Positions 38,018 through 47,348 are shown, counted from the first letter of the stretch. The stretch is DNA of 49,743 nt from Betaproteobacteria bacterium (GCA_025356395.1 JANXTA010000035.1:1-49743); one strand, 5' to 3'. Program-made: numbers and translations. The notes: generated from the sequence alone by a model not told the origin.

Positions 38018-38911
38018 ATGAGCGTGCTGCAGGACACCGAGCGCCTGCCGATCGACGCGTCGCGGATGCGACGCAACTTCTCGACAGCTCGCATGCTCGT
38101 CGCCGACGACTTCCTGCAACGCGAAGTGGCGCGGCGGATGCTCGAGCGCCTCTCGACGATCCGCATCGAGGCGACGCGGGTGCTCGATCTCGGTTGCGGC
38201 GCAGGCGGCGATTTCGCAATCCTGCGCGAACGGTTCGGCGCGGCCACGATCTGCGGCATCGATGCCCTGCTCCCTCGGCTGCAGCGCATCCCCGCCGAAG
38301 CTCGCCCGTCCGCCCTGGCGCGTTTCCTCAAGCGCGCCGACGGATCGCTGCGCGTCGCGGCCGACTTCGCCGCGTTGCCGTTCGCCGCGCACAGCGCCGA
38401 CGTGCTGTGGTCCAACCTCGCGTTGCACTGGAACGCCGCGCCGCATCGCGTGCTGCCCGAGTGGAGTCGCGTCGCGCGGATCGGTGGTCTCGTGGCCTTC
38501 TCGGCGTTCGGACCCGACACGTTGCAGGAGGTCGCCGCCGCCTTCGGGCCTCTCGACGCGCGCCGTCACGTCATGCCTTTCACCGACATGCACGACTACG
38601 GCGACATGCTGGTGGCATCAGGCTTTACGACGCCCGTGGTCGACATGGAGCGCCTGACACTGACCTACTCGAACCTCGCCAGCCTGTGGCGGGAGGTCCG
38701 CGCGCTCGGCGGCAACGCGCTGATCGATCGCGCGCGCGGCCTCCACGGGCGTCGCTACGGCGAACGGGTGACCGCGGCGTTCGAACGGATGCGGGACGCA
38801 GAGGGGCGCTACACGCTGACCTTCGAGCTGATCTTCGCGCACGCGTGGAAAGGCGAACCGCGCAAGACGAGTGCCGGCGAGACCATCGTCAAGCTGCAGC
38901 GCAAGCGCTGA
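38018..38911 (+). CDS. BioC-like SAM-dependent methyltransferase
   Basis: The protein has 297 residues. The SAM-binding motif VLDLGCGAGGDFAILRERFG is at about 52-71 and the acidic-loop/post motifs FAAHSADVLWSNLALHWNAA and EWSRVARIGGLVAFSAFGPD follow. This pattern resembles malonyl-ACP O-methyltransferase (BioC), and genes like it next to comF are often so annotated; a ubiquinone-type or other small-molecule substrate cannot be excluded. GAGG lies seven bases before the ATG. Confidence 0.8.
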   Translation: MSVLQDTERLPIDASRMRRNFSTARMLVADDFLQREVARRMLERLSTIRIEATRVLDLGCGAGGDFAILRERFGAATICGIDALLPRLQRIPAEARPSALARFLKRADGSLRVAADFAALPFAAHSADVLWSNLALHWNAAPHRVLPEWSRVARIGGLVAFSAFGPDTLQEVAAAFGPLDARRHVMPFTDMHDYGDMLVASGFTTPVVDMERLTLTYSNLASLWREVRALGGNALIDRARGLHGRRYGERVTAAFERMRDAEGRYTLTFELIFAHAWKGEPRKTSAGETIVKLQRKR

Positions 38912-38961
38912 TACCGTTCTTGCGCTCCGTTGTTTCGAGCGTCCTGCCGCAGTGCGTCAGC

Positions 38962-38990
38962 TTGCTGGCAAACGGCTAAATCCCTATAAT
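38962..38990 (+). promoter_or_regulatory. Sigma-70 promoter upstream of DUF2244-cox genes
   Basis: TTGCTG (38962-38967) and TATAAT (38985-38990) are 17 bases apart, the best promoter match in the window. It lies in the 201-base gap after the methyltransferase gene and would drive the DUF2244 gene and perhaps the whole coxBA set. The leader to 39113 is about 115 bases. Confidence 0.75.
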
Positions 38991-39112
38991 TCCACTGTGC
39001 AAAAAAGCCGTTCTGGCGCTTGCGAATCCAGCAGTCTGTGATACGTCAACGCGCGGACGCGATGGCACCGTGACGATGTCGCGTCCGGGTCGCGTGATCA
39101 ACCATCAACGCT

Positions 39113-39589
39113 ATGTTTCGGGTACACGAATCGGAGACCGCCTCCGGGAAGCAGTGGGTCTGGATGCTCAGCCGCAATTGCGCCCTGACGCCGCGCCAGG
39201 TCGGCGCCTTCTATCTGTCGCTCGTCACGGCGTCGATGGCCATCGCCACCTTCTTCTTGCTGAAGGGCGCCTGGATGGTCCTGCCGTTTTCGGTGGTCGA
39301 GATGTCGGCGCTCGGGATCGCCCTTCTGATTTACGCGAGGCACGCGGTGGATTGCGAGCGGGTGTCCCTGCGCCGGGACGCGCTGGAGATCGAATCGATC
39401 GACGGCAGCACCCGGCGGCTGATCCGGCTGGATCCGCGGGCGGCACGGGTCGAGATGGAAACGCGGCCGCGTGGTGCGCTCACGGTGGTGGCTCGCGGCG
39501 AGCGGGTCGCGTTGGGACGTTTTGTTTGCGAGCGGGAACGCAGGCGCTTCGCGCGCGAACTGCGACACGCTCTTTCACTGGCAGGATGA
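39113..39589 (+). CDS. DUF2244 family membrane protein
   Basis: The protein has 158 residues. It has two hydrophobic segments at about 32-50 and 55-75 (SLVTASMAIATFFLLKGAW; SVVEMSALGIALLIYARHA) separated by a short loop, then a soluble C-terminal part with ERVSLRRDALEIESIDGS. This is the DUF2244 layout, and members are usually encoded just upstream of coxB, suggesting a link to cytochrome oxidase assembly. The function is unknown. The start is 46 bases before the coxB start counted from its stop. Confidence 0.85.
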   Translation: MFRVHESETASGKQWVWMLSRNCALTPRQVGAFYLSLVTASMAIATFFLLKGAWMVLPFSVVEMSALGIALLIYARHAVDCERVSLRRDALEIESIDGSTRRLIRLDPRAARVEMETRPRGALTVVARGERVALGRFVCERERRRFARELRHALSLAG

Positions 39590-39635
39590 GCCGGCGTCGC
39601 GCCAGCGACCGCAGGCTGATCGGAGAACCGAGTAC

Positions 39636-40859
39636 ATGATTCCCGCGTGCATGAACCATTTCGTCAGAGCCTTCCTACAGAAGCGGGTTTCCGCTGCGCC
39701 CCTGGGCCTGATCGCCGCCATGCTCGGCAACGCGGCGTGGGCGGTCGGCGATGCACCGGGCGGCCCGAGGGTCAACCAGCTCAATCTGCCGGTCGGCGTC
39801 ACGAAGATCGCTTCGGACATCTACGACCTGCACACACTGATGCTGGTGATCTGCTTGGTGATCTTCGTCATCGTCTTCGGCGTGATGTTCTACGCGATCG
39901 TCAAGCACCGGAAATCGCTCGGTCACAAGGCCGAGACCTGGCACGAGAACACGACGGTCGAGATCATCTGGACCATCATCCCGTTCGTCATCGTCATCCT
40001 GATGGCGCTGCCGGCCACCCGCCTGATCGTGGACATGAAGGACACGACCAACGCCGACCTCACCATCAAGGCGACCGGTTTCCAATGGCGCTGGGGCTAC
40101 GACTACCTGAACGGCGAAGGCGAAGGCATCGGCTTCATCTCGACGCTGGCCACGCCGCGCGCGATGTCGGGCTTCCCGTCCGAGGGCATCAAGGCCCACC
40201 CGGAAGGCGACACCTATCTGCTCGACGTCGACAACCCGCTGGTCGTCCCGGTCAACAAGAAGGTCCGCGTGATCACGACGGCCAATGACGTGATCCACGC
40301 CTTCGCAGTGCCGCAGTTCGGCATCAAGCAGGACGCGATCCCCGGCTTCGTGCGCGACACGTGGTTCAAGGCCGAGAAGATAGGGACCTACCGTGGCCAG
40401 TGCCAGGAACTGTGCGGCGCCGAGCACGCGTACATGCCGATCGTCGTCAACGTCGTCTCGTCCGAGGACTACACCAAGTGGGTCGACGGCAAGAAAAAGG
40501 AGTTGTCAGCGCTGCAGGACGACCCGACCAAGACCTTCACCATCGCCGAACTCACGTCGCGCGGCGAGAAGATCTTCAGCGCCAACTGCGCGGTCTGCCA
40601 CCAGGCGGCCGGGACCGGCAACGTGGCGGTCGGCGCGCCCGCGTTGGTCGGCGATTCCAAGGTGTTGGGACCGAAGGACGTGCAGATCGCGGTACTGCTG
40701 CACGGCCAGAACAACAACAAGATGCCGGCCTGGAACCAGCTGTCGGATGTCGAGATCGCCTCGGTGATCAGCTACACGCGCAACGGCTGGACCAATGCGG
40801 GCAAGGGCACCGATCCGATGGTGCAGCCGTCCGATATCACCGTCGCGCGCAAGAACTAG
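39636..40859 (+). CDS. coxB: Cytochrome c oxidase subunit II with fused cytochrome c
   Basis: The protein has 407 residues from the ATG at 39636, with GGAG upstream. A signal peptide (ending NAAWA) is followed by two membrane helices (LHTLMLVICLVIFVIVFGVM and TTVEIIWTIIPFVIVILMAL). The CuA site is present: His in DVIHAFAVP and CQELCGAEHAYM. A C-terminal class I cytochrome c domain (about 310-395) has CAVCH and a later methionine (NNNKMPAW). This is the caa3-like form; it passes electrons from cytochrome c via CuA to subunit I. Confidence 0.96.
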   Translation: MIPACMNHFVRAFLQKRVSAAPLGLIAAMLGNAAWAVGDAPGGPRVNQLNLPVGVTKIASDIYDLHTLMLVICLVIFVIVFGVMFYAIVKHRKSLGHKAETWHENTTVEIIWTIIPFVIVILMALPATRLIVDMKDTTNADLTIKATGFQWRWGYDYLNGEGEGIGFISTLATPRAMSGFPSEGIKAHPEGDTYLLDVDNPLVVPVNKKVRVITTANDVIHAFAVPQFGIKQDAIPGFVRDTWFKAEKIGTYRGQCQELCGAEHAYMPIVVNVVSSEDYTKWVDGKKKELSALQDDPTKTFTIAELTSRGEKIFSANCAVCHQAAGTGNVAVGAPALVGDSKVLGPKDVQIAVLLHGQNNNKMPAWNQLSDVEIASVISYTRNGWTNAGKGTDPMVQPSDITVARKN

Positions 40860-40913
40860 GCTGGACGAACAAGCACACTGAACTTGCGTTCCTCGGAGCG
40901 CCTGGAGAGCACC

Positions 40914-42515
40914 ATGAGCAGCACAGCCATCGACCCGATCCACGATCACCACGACGCCCACGATCACTCGCACGACATGCCCACGGGCTGGCGTCGCTGG
41001 TTGCTCGCGACCAACCACAAGGACATCGGGACGCTGTACCTGTTCTTCTCGTTCACGATGCTGATGGAAGGCGGTGTACTCGCGTTGCTGCTGCGCGCCG
41101 AGCTGTTCGAGCCGGGCCTGCAGATCGTCAATCCCGAATTGTTCAACCAATTCACCACGATGCACGGCCTGATCATGGTGTTCGGCGCGATCATGCCGGC
41201 CTTCGTGGGCTTCGCGAACTGGCAGGTGCCGCTGATGATCGGCGCGCCCGACATGGCCTTCGCACGAATGAACAACTTCAGCTTCTGGCTGCTGCCGCCC
41301 GCCGCGCTGATGCTGACGTTGTCGTTCTTCGTTCCCGGCGGCGCGACCGCCGCAGGCTGGACGCTGTACGCACCCCTGTCGATCCAGATGGGGCCCGGCA
41401 TGGACCTAGCGATCTTCGCGGTCCACATCATGGGCGCGTCGTCGATCATGGGATCGATCAACATCATCGTCACCATCCTCAACATGCGCGCGCCCGGCAT
41501 GACGCTGATGAAGATGCCGATGTTCGTATGGACCTGGCTGATCACGGCCTACCTGCTGATCGCCGTGATGCCGGTGCTCGCGGGCGCGATCACGATGATT
41601 CTGACCGATCGTCATTTCGGCACGTCGTTCTTCAACGCGGCCGGCGGCGGTGACCCGGTGATGTACCAGCACATCTTCTGGTTTTTTGGGCACCCCGAGG
41701 TCTACATCATGATTCTCCCGGCGTTCGGGATCGTCTCTCAGGTGATCCCGGCCTTCGCCCGCAAACCGCTGTTCGGCTACGCGTCGATGGTCTACGCGAC
41801 GTCGTCGATCGCGATCCTGTCGTTCATCGTGTGGGCGCATCACATGTTCACGACCGGCATGCCAGTGACTGGCCAGCTGTTCTTCATGTACGCGACTATG
41901 CTGATTGCCGTGCCGACCGGCGTGAAGGTCTTCAACTGGATCGCCACGATGTGGAAGGGCTCGATGACCTTCGAGACCCCGATGTTGTTCGCGATCGGCT
42001 TCCTGTTCGTGTTCACGTTCGGCGGCTTCACCGGCCTGATCCTCGCCATTTCGCCGATCGACATCCAGCTGCAGGACACCTATTACGTGGTGGCGCACTT
42101 CCACTACGTGCTGGTCGCGGGTTCGCTGTTCGCGATCTTCGCGGGCTTCTACTACTGGGTGCCGAAGTGGACCGGCCACATGTACAACGAGACCCGCGGC
42201 AAGATCCATTTCTGGAACTCGCTGATCTGGTTCAATGTGACGTTCTTCCCGATGCACTTCCTCGGCCTCGCCGGCATGCCGCGTCGCTATGCCGACTATC
42301 CGATGCAGTTCACCGACTTCCACCAGATCGCGACGATCGGTGCGTTCGGTTTCGGCCTGTCGCAGGTGTACTTCCTGTTCGCGGTCGTCCTGCCGACGAT
42401 CAAGGGCGGACCGAAGGCTGCCGACAATCCCTGGGAAGGCGCCGAGGGTCTCGAGTGGACGGTGCCGAGCCCGGCTCCTTTCCATACCTTCGAGACGCCG
42501 CCGCTGGTGCGCTGA
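40914..42515 (+). CDS. coxA: Cytochrome c oxidase subunit I
   Basis: The protein has 533 residues with twelve predicted membrane helices. Heme and CuB ligands are visible: [32 protein letters not shown] with the cross-linked His-Tyr pair, [12 protein letters not shown] with the two CuB histidines, and [13 protein letters not shown] with the heme a and a3 ligands. The Glu of the D-channel is seen in GHPEVYI, so it is the classical A-type enzyme. An N-terminal His/Asp-rich tail precedes helix 1. GGAGAG precedes the ATG at 40914. Confidence 0.98.
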   Translation: MSSTAIDPIHDHHDAHDHSHDMPTGWRRWLLATNHKDIGTLYLFFSFTMLMEGGVLALLLRAELFEPGLQIVNPELFNQFTTMHGLIMVFGAIMPAFVGFANWQVPLMIGAPDMAFARMNNFSFWLLPPAALMLTLSFFVPGGATAAGWTLYAPLSIQMGPGMDLAIFAVHIMGASSIMGSINIIVTILNMRAPGMTLMKMPMFVWTWLITAYLLIAVMPVLAGAITMILTDRHFGTSFFNAAGGGDPVMYQHIFWFFGHPEVYIMILPAFGIVSQVIPAFARKPLFGYASMVYATSSIAILSFIVWAHHMFTTGMPVTGQLFFMYATMLIAVPTGVKVFNWIATMWKGSMTFETPMLFAIGFLFVFTFGGFTGLILAISPIDIQLQDTYYVVAHFHYVLVAGSLFAIFAGFYYWVPKWTGHMYNETRGKIHFWNSLIWFNVTFFPMHFLGLAGMPRRYADYPMQFTDFHQIATIGAFGFGLSQVYFLFAVVLPTIKGGPKAADNPWEGAEGLEWTVPSPAPFHTFETPPLVR

Positions 42516-42519
42516 CGCG

Positions 42520-42660
42520 ATGATCGAACATCACCATACGCTGGACACGTCGCGCGAGACGGCGCTGCGCGCGCGCAATCGTCGCACCGGCCTGATCCTA
42601 GCCAGCATCGCGCTCGTGTTTTTCGTCGGCATCCTCGTCAAGTACACGTTGCTGCGCTGA
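42520..42660 (+). CDS. Small cytochrome oxidase assembly protein
   Basis: This 46-residue protein (MIEHHHTLDTSRETALRARN, then RRTGLILASIALVFFVGILV and KYTLLR) has one membrane helix at about 25-41 and a basic cytoplasmic side. It lies four bases after coxA and 13 bases before the COX11 gene. Small proteins of this type, with the same position, are known in Betaproteobacteria as cytochrome oxidase small assembly proteins. It is too short to be found by most ORF cut-offs. Confidence 0.75.
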   Translation: MIEHHHTLDTSRETALRARNRRTGLILASIALVFFVGILVKYTLLR

Positions 42661-42673
42661 TCGGGAGCCTGCG

Positions 42674-43258
42674 ATGAGCGACTCGCGGTTTGAATCGTTG
42701 CGACGTGGCCTGAACGTGGCGATGCTGGGCAAGCTGGTCGTGGTCACGGCCCTCATGTTCGGCTTCGGCTACGCGCTCGTGCCGCTGTACCGGAAGATCT
42801 GCGAGATCACCGGGGTCAACGACCTGACGCAGACCGACGCGGGCGCGGCGGCCTTCGCGAAAAGCACGCAGGTCGACGAATCGCGACTGATCACGGTCGA
42901 GTTCGACAGCAATGCGCGCGGCCCGTGGCGTTTCAAGCCGGTGACGAGTTCGATGCGCGTCCATCCCGGCGAGTTGACGACGGTGATCTACGAGATCGCC
43001 AACCAGCAAAATCGCGCGATGCAGGCCCAGGCGATTCCGAGTTACGCACCGGCCGTCGCGATGCAGTATTTCCGCAAGGTCGAGTGTTTCTGTTTCAAGC
43101 AGCAGGCGCTGGCGCCGAACGAAGCGAAGCAGTTTCCGGTGGTGTTCGTGATCGACCCGAAACTGCCGAAGAACGTGGACACGATCACGCTTTCGTACAC
43201 GTTCTTCGAAGTTGGTGGTCCGCCCGCTGCCACGCTGCCCGCGTTGCCGCACGGCTGA
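42674..43258 (+). CDS. ctaG: Cytochrome c oxidase assembly protein COX11 (CtaG)
   Basis: The protein has 194 residues. One membrane helix (MLGKLVVVTALMFGFGYALV) anchors a periplasmic domain carrying the copper-binding pair CFCF in YFRKVECFCFKQQALAPNEA. The tail LSYTFFEV is typical. COX11 delivers copper to CuB in subunit I. It lies within the cox operon, before a DUF2970 gene. Confidence 0.95.
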   Translation: MSDSRFESLRRGLNVAMLGKLVVVTALMFGFGYALVPLYRKICEITGVNDLTQTDAGAAAFAKSTQVDESRLITVEFDSNARGPWRFKPVTSSMRVHPGELTTVIYEIANQQNRAMQAQAIPSYAPAVAMQYFRKVECFCFKQQALAPNEAKQFPVVFVIDPKLPKNVDTITLSYTFFEVGGPPAATLPALPHG

Positions 43259-43264
43259 GCCGCG

Positions 43265-43480
43265 ATGTCGAACGAAGAGCCCAGTCCCGTCATCCGCAAG
43301 GCTTCTTTCGCGCAGACGGCGAAGGCGGTGTTCTGGTCGTTCTTCGGCGTGCGCAAGCAGAGCGACTACGAGAAGGACGCGGCGCAGCTCAACCCGGTCC
43401 ACGTCATCATCGCGGCGTTGATCGGCGCGTTGCTTTTCGTGCTGGTCCTGATTCTGATCGCGAAGAGCGTCGTAAAATGA
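43265..43480 (+). CDS. DUF2970 family small membrane protein
   Basis: The protein has 71 residues with one membrane helix near the C-terminus (VHVIIAALIGALLFVLVLIL) and the family motif QTAKAVFWSFFGVRKQSDYE. Members of DUF2970 occur between COX11 and subunit III genes in Betaproteobacteria and probably help oxidase assembly; the biochemical function is unknown. It starts six bases after the COX11 stop. Confidence 0.87.
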   Translation: MSNEEPSPVIRKASFAQTAKAVFWSFFGVRKQSDYEKDAAQLNPVHVIIAALIGALLFVLVLILIAKSVVK

Positions 43481-43526
43481 TGTTTGTTTTCAAGCGTGTT
43501 TCCCGAATGTCGGGGTGGAGAGTTCG

Positions 43527-44429
43527 ATGAGCAGTTCCGCTGTGTCCAACGCCTCCGCGGGCGTCTCCCATGAATTGCAGTCCGGCAGCTCGACGGGTTA
43601 TTTCGTTCCCGGCCCGTCGTTCTGGCCGCTGCTCGGCGGCGCGTCGATGCTGCTCACGATGCTGGGCGCGGCAGGCTGGGTGAACGGCCAGCCCTGGGCG
43701 CCGTATGCCAACGTCCTCGGCATCCTCTGCATGCTGACCGTGCTCTACAAGTGGTTCGGCGACGCGATCGGCGAATCGGAAGGCGGGCAGTACAACCAGC
43801 GCATCGATGGCTCGTTCCGCTGGAGCATGAGCTGGTTCATCTTCTCCGAGGTGATGTTCTTCGCGGCGTTCTTCGGCGCGCTGTTTTATTCGCGCGTGAT
43901 CTCGCTGTCGGAGTTGTCGGCGCTCGACGCGCGCGTCCTGTGGCCCGACTTCGCCGGCAAGTGGCCGAGCGTCGGGCCGGCGGGTTCGGTCGATTCGTTC
44001 ACGCCGATGGGTCCGTTCCCGATCCCGACGATCAACACGCTGCTGCTGCTGACCTCGGGCGTGACGCTGACGATCGCGCACCACGCGCTCCGCCACGGCG
44101 CGCGGACCAAGACCGCGATCTGGCTGTTCCTGACCGTGTTGCTGGGTGCGACCTTCCTGGGTTTCCAGATCTTCGAGTACGGCCATGCCTACTCCGAGCT
44201 GAATCTCAAGCTGACGTCGGGCATCTACGGTTCCACGTTCTTCATGCTCACCGGCTTCCACGGCTTCCACGTGACCATGGGCGCGTTGATGCTTTCGGTG
44301 GTGCTCTATCGCGTGATTCGCGGGGACTTCAAGCCGGAGAGCCACTTCGGCTTCGAAGGGGCGGCCTGGTACTGGCACTTCGTCGACGTGGTCTGGCTGG
44401 GGTTGTACGTGGTGGTGTACTGGCTCTGA
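43527..44429 (+). CDS. coxC: Cytochrome c oxidase subunit III
   Basis: The protein has 300 residues from the ATG at 43527, with GGTGGAGAG upstream. Seven membrane helices are predicted. SWFIFSEVMFFAAFFGALFY with the conserved Glu, TLLLLTSGVTLTIAHHALRH, FMLTGFHGFHVTMGALMLSV and AAWYWHFVDVVWLGLYVVVY are characteristic. The periplasmic loop at about 130-165 is longer than in mitochondria. A strong terminator follows, closing the coxB-coxC operon. Confidence 0.96.
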   Translation: MSSSAVSNASAGVSHELQSGSSTGYFVPGPSFWPLLGGASMLLTMLGAAGWVNGQPWAPYANVLGILCMLTVLYKWFGDAIGESEGGQYNQRIDGSFRWSMSWFIFSEVMFFAAFFGALFYSRVISLSELSALDARVLWPDFAGKWPSVGPAGSVDSFTPMGPFPIPTINTLLLLTSGVTLTIAHHALRHGARTKTAIWLFLTVLLGATFLGFQIFEYGHAYSELNLKLTSGIYGSTFFMLTGFHGFHVTMGALMLSVVLYRVIRGDFKPESHFGFEGAAWYWHFVDVVWLGLYVVVYWL

Positions 44430-44445
44430 CAGATCCCCGCTCGAG

Positions 44446-44473
44446 AAAAACGCCGCGATCGCGGCGTTTTTTG
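44446..44473. terminator. Bidirectional terminator between coxC and the DUF2909 gene
   Basis: CGCCGCGATCGCGGCG (44451-44466) is a perfect palindrome. AAAAA precedes and TTTTTT follows, so it works on both strands: it ends the coxC transcript and, on the minus strand, the DUF2909 transcript. Confidence 0.92.
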
Positions 44474-44513
44474 TGGGCGAACGATCAGCGCGTCGCGCGG
44501 TCTGTCATAGGTC

Positions 44514-44714
44514 TCAGCGGAAGCCGGTGGGCTGTATCCATCCGAGTCGATAGGCGACCAGGATGAAGACGAACAGTGTGATCGAGAACCCGACGCGCAA
44601 TGCAAGCGCGTAGACCGTGCGGTCGCTCTTGCCCTTGTCCTTCATCATGAAGACGAGGGCCGAGGCCAGGCTGGCGATGATGAGAACGAACGCGACGATC
44701 ACGACATAACGCAT
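44514..44714 (-). CDS. DUF2909 family twin-transmembrane protein
   Basis: The protein has 66 residues with two membrane helices (YVVIVAFVLIIASLASALVF and VGFSITLFVFILVAYRLGW) and the linking KGKSDRTVYALALR. The family is found near cytochrome oxidase genes but its function is unknown. Here it lies on the minus strand, so it splits the cox cluster into a coxB-coxC unit and a SURF1-SCO1 unit. Only 27 bases separate it from the SURF1 start. Confidence 0.88.
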   Translation of the reverse strand: MRYVVIVAFVLIIASLASALVFMMKDKGKSDRTVYALALRVGFSITLFVFILVAYRLGWIQPTGFR

Positions 44715-44741
44715 GCCGCAATTATTTCACACGAGGGTTCC

Positions 44742-45500
44742 GTGACGCCGTTGCAGAAGGTCGGCATCGCCGCGATTGCCGGACTGCTGGGGATCTGGGC
44801 CACGAGTGCCCTGGGTTTCTGGCAGCTGCGCCGGGCCGCGGCGAAGGAGACTCTTCAGCAGCAAATCGACGCCGCGGCACGCGCGCGCCCGGAGTTGCCG
44901 ACCGCACAGGCTCTCGGGGACCCGGCGTCGCTCGTCCATCGGCATCTGCGACTGCAGGGTCGCTGGTTGCCGGATCGCGTGGTCTATCTCGACAATCGGC
45001 CGCAAGCGGGGCAGGCGGGTTTCTACGTCCTGATGGCATTGCACGTCGAGCAACCCGTGACGGCCGACATCATCGTCAACCGGGGATGGACCCCGCGCAA
45101 CATGCAGGACCGCGCGAGCATCGAGCCCTATCGAACGTCCGAAGGTCCGGTCGACATCACGGGCGTCGCGCTCGCCGACGAGCCGCGTCTCATGGACCTA
45201 GCGAAACCCGTCGATCGCTCGCTCAAGGGAATCTGGCAAAATTTCAACTTCGATGCGTATGCCGAGTCCAGTGGTCGGGCGGCCCTGCCGATCGTGGTTC
45301 GTCAGGACCTGGATGGCGTGGCGCCGTCGTCGGACGGCCTGTCGCGCCAGTGGCCCGATCGCGGCAGCACGCTGCAGGCCCAGATCGATCGCCATCACGG
45401 CTACGCCTTCCAATGGTTCGCACTAGCCGCCACGCTGGCGGCCCTTCTCTTCTATCAAATCTTTCGCGTGATCCGGTATGGTCGACCAAGTCCTCAATGA
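44742..45500 (+). CDS. SURF1 family cytochrome oxidase assembly protein
   Basis: The protein has 252 residues from a GTG with GAGGG upstream. It has a membrane helix at each end (VGIAAIAGLLGIWATSALGF; FQWFALAATLAALLFYQIFR). Between them are GFWQLRRAAAKETL, VYLDNRPQAGQAGFYVLMAL and RGWTPRN, the SURF1 signature. SURF1 helps insert heme a into subunit I. The last 23 bases overlap the next gene. Confidence 0.93.
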   Translation: MTPLQKVGIAAIAGLLGIWATSALGFWQLRRAAAKETLQQQIDAAARARPELPTAQALGDPASLVHRHLRLQGRWLPDRVVYLDNRPQAGQAGFYVLMALHVEQPVTADIIVNRGWTPRNMQDRASIEPYRTSEGPVDITGVALADEPRLMDLAKPVDRSLKGIWQNFNFDAYAESSGRAALPIVVRQDLDGVAPSSDGLSRQWPDRGSTLQAQIDRHHGYAFQWFALAATLAALLFYQIFRVIRYGRPSPQ

Positions 45501-46080
45501 ACTACCGCGGCCGCCGAGCCGCCTCAAGCTCTATCTCGTCATGGCGATCTGCGCGGCGCCGGTGTTCGCGTCTTACTACGCCTACTACTTCGTGCGGCCC
45601 GAGGCGCGCAGCAATTTCGGCGAGTTGATCGAGCCGCAGAGGCCCACGCCCGCGCTCCACCTCAAGACGCTTGACGGACAGCCCTTCGATACGTCCGCGT
45701 TGCGCGGCAGGTGGTTGATGCTGATGGTGGCTGGCGGCGACTGCGATGCGAAGTGCGTCGAAAAGTTGTATCACCTGCGACAGGTGCGCCTGACCACCGG
45801 CAAGGACCGCGACCGGGTGGAACGCGTGTGGCTGATCCCGGACGCGACGCCGCTGTCGACGACCTTGATGCGCGAGTACGACGGCACGCAGATGCTGCGC
45901 GTCGATCCCGCCGAGATCGCCACCTGGCTGAGCGTGCCCGATGCCAGCGATACGTATGCCGATCACCTCTACATCGTCGACCCGCTCGGCAACCTCATGA
46001 TGCAGTTCCCGACGGATGCCGACCCCAGCAAGACCAAGCGCGACCTGTCGAAGCTGCTGCGAGCCTCGCGGATCGGCTGA
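45478..46080 (+). CDS. SCO-like membrane-anchored thioredoxin-fold protein
   Basis: The protein has 200 residues. A membrane helix at about 17-38 (LYLVMAICAAPVFASYYAYY) precedes a thioredoxin-like fold. The pair CDAKC at about 89-93 and the histidine of YADHLYIVDPLGNLMMQFP match, in position, the CxxxC and His copper ligands of SCO proteins, although overall similarity is low. Genes of this type lie between SURF1 and COX15 in relatives. It probably serves oxidase assembly. Overlap with the SURF1 gene suggests coupling. Confidence 0.72.
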   Translation: MVDQVLNELPRPPSRLKLYLVMAICAAPVFASYYAYYFVRPEARSNFGELIEPQRPTPALHLKTLDGQPFDTSALRGRWLMLMVAGGDCDAKCVEKLYHLRQVRLTTGKDRDRVERVWLIPDATPLSTTLMREYDGTQMLRVDPAEIATWLSVPDASDTYADHLYIVDPLGNLMMQFPTDADPSKTKRDLSKLLRASRIG

Positions 46081-46096
46081 CGGGCCCTACCACCTC

Positions 46097-47290
46097 ATGC
46101 ACGGTTTCGACCTCCTCCTGCTGGCCTTCAAGGGCATCGCGATCGCCTCGCTGCCGATCGCGCTGGTCTGGGTGGGGCGCGCGCCAAAGCAGGGCGGGGA
46201 CCGGTTGCGTCGGCTCGCGTGGGTGACGGTGTTCATCACCTTCGACCTGATCGTCTTCGGCGGCTTCACCCGCCTGACCGACTCGGGTCTCGGATGTCCC
46301 GACTGGCCGGGCTGCTATGCGAAGGCCAATCCACTGATGGCCTCGCAGGACATCCGCAGCGCCGAGACGGCGATGCCCTCCGGTCCGGTCAGCATGGCGA
46401 AGGCGTGGATCGAGATGATCCATCGCTATCTCGCGATGGCCGTCGGGGTGCTGATCGTTACGATGCTGGTGCTCAGCATCCGACGCGCCTGGAAAGCGCG
46501 TCGTGACGCGTCGGTACGCGCGCCCGCTGAACCCTGGCTGGCAGGCAGCCTTCTCGGGCTCGTCATCCTGCAAGGGGCATTCGGGGCTTGGACCGTCACG
46601 CAGAAGCTTCAGCCGATCTTCGTCAGTACGCATCTTCTGCTGGGCATGGGCCTGCTCGGCTTTCTGATCCTGCATGCCCTGCGGCTAGACGATCGTGCGT
46701 CCGTGCAGACGGCGTCGGTGCATGCCGTGCCTGGACTGCGTGTCCTCGCAGCGTCCGCCTTGGCGGTCCTGATCCTGCAGATCGGCCTGGGCGGATGGGT
46801 GAGCGCCAACTACGCAGTGCTCGCTTGCAGCGAATTCCCGAAATGCCAGGGAGTCTGGCTGCCCGAGATGGATTTCGCCAACGGTTTTCACCTATGGCGT
46901 GAACTGGGCAAGAGCGCCGACGGGGGCTATCTGTCGGTAGCTGCGTTGACGGCGATCCACTGGGTCCATCGCAATTTCGCCTGGGCCGTCGCCGTGCTTC
47001 TGGTGCTGCTCGGTGCACGGGCCCGCAAGGTCGACCGACTGGCCCGTCCCGTCGCGGTGCTCTGGGTGCTGCTCGTGGGCCAGTTCGTGACGGGGCTCGT
47101 CAACGTGATCTTCGCCTGGCCGTTGGTCGCCGCCGTCCTCCACAACGCGGGCGCCGCCGGTCTGCTGGCGACGCTCGTCGTGATAAATTATCGTCTTCCC
47201 CGCAAGTCCCCGATCGCGCGGTTCGCCGACTCGCGAAGCCCCGTCGAAGGGCCTGCCTCCATGTCGGCACTGCGCCGAACAGCCGGCTAG
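46097..47290 (+). CDS. ctaA: Heme A synthase (COX15/CtaA)
   Basis: The protein has 397 residues from the ATG at 46097, with eight predicted membrane helices. FGGFTRLTDSGLGCPDWPGCY (shown shortened: GLGCPDWPGC) carries the conserved cysteine pair. Heme-ligand histidines appear in MIHRYLAMAVG, FVSTHLLLGMG, AIHWVHRNFAW and AAVLHNAGAAG. It oxidises the C8 methyl of heme O to heme A, acting after the CtaB product encoded next. The gap before it is 16 bases. Confidence 0.94.
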   Translation: MHGFDLLLLAFKGIAIASLPIALVWVGRAPKQGGDRLRRLAWVTVFITFDLIVFGGFTRLTDSGLGCPDWPGCYAKANPLMASQDIRSAETAMPSGPVSMAKAWIEMIHRYLAMAVGVLIVTMLVLSIRRAWKARRDASVRAPAEPWLAGSLLGLVILQGAFGAWTVTQKLQPIFVSTHLLLGMGLLGFLILHALRLDDRASVQTASVHAVPGLRVLAASALAVLILQIGLGGWVSANYAVLACSEFPKCQGVWLPEMDFANGFHLWRELGKSADGGYLSVAALTAIHWVHRNFAWAVAVLLVLLGARARKVDRLARPVAVLWVLLVGQFVTGLVNVIFAWPLVAAVLHNAGAAGLLATLVVINYRLPRKSPIARFADSRSPVEGPASMSALRRTAG

Positions 47291-47348
47291 TTCCATGCAC
47301 TCGGTCCGCATCGTGCCAGCGCGCCTCATCTAGTCCGTCGATCGCCTC

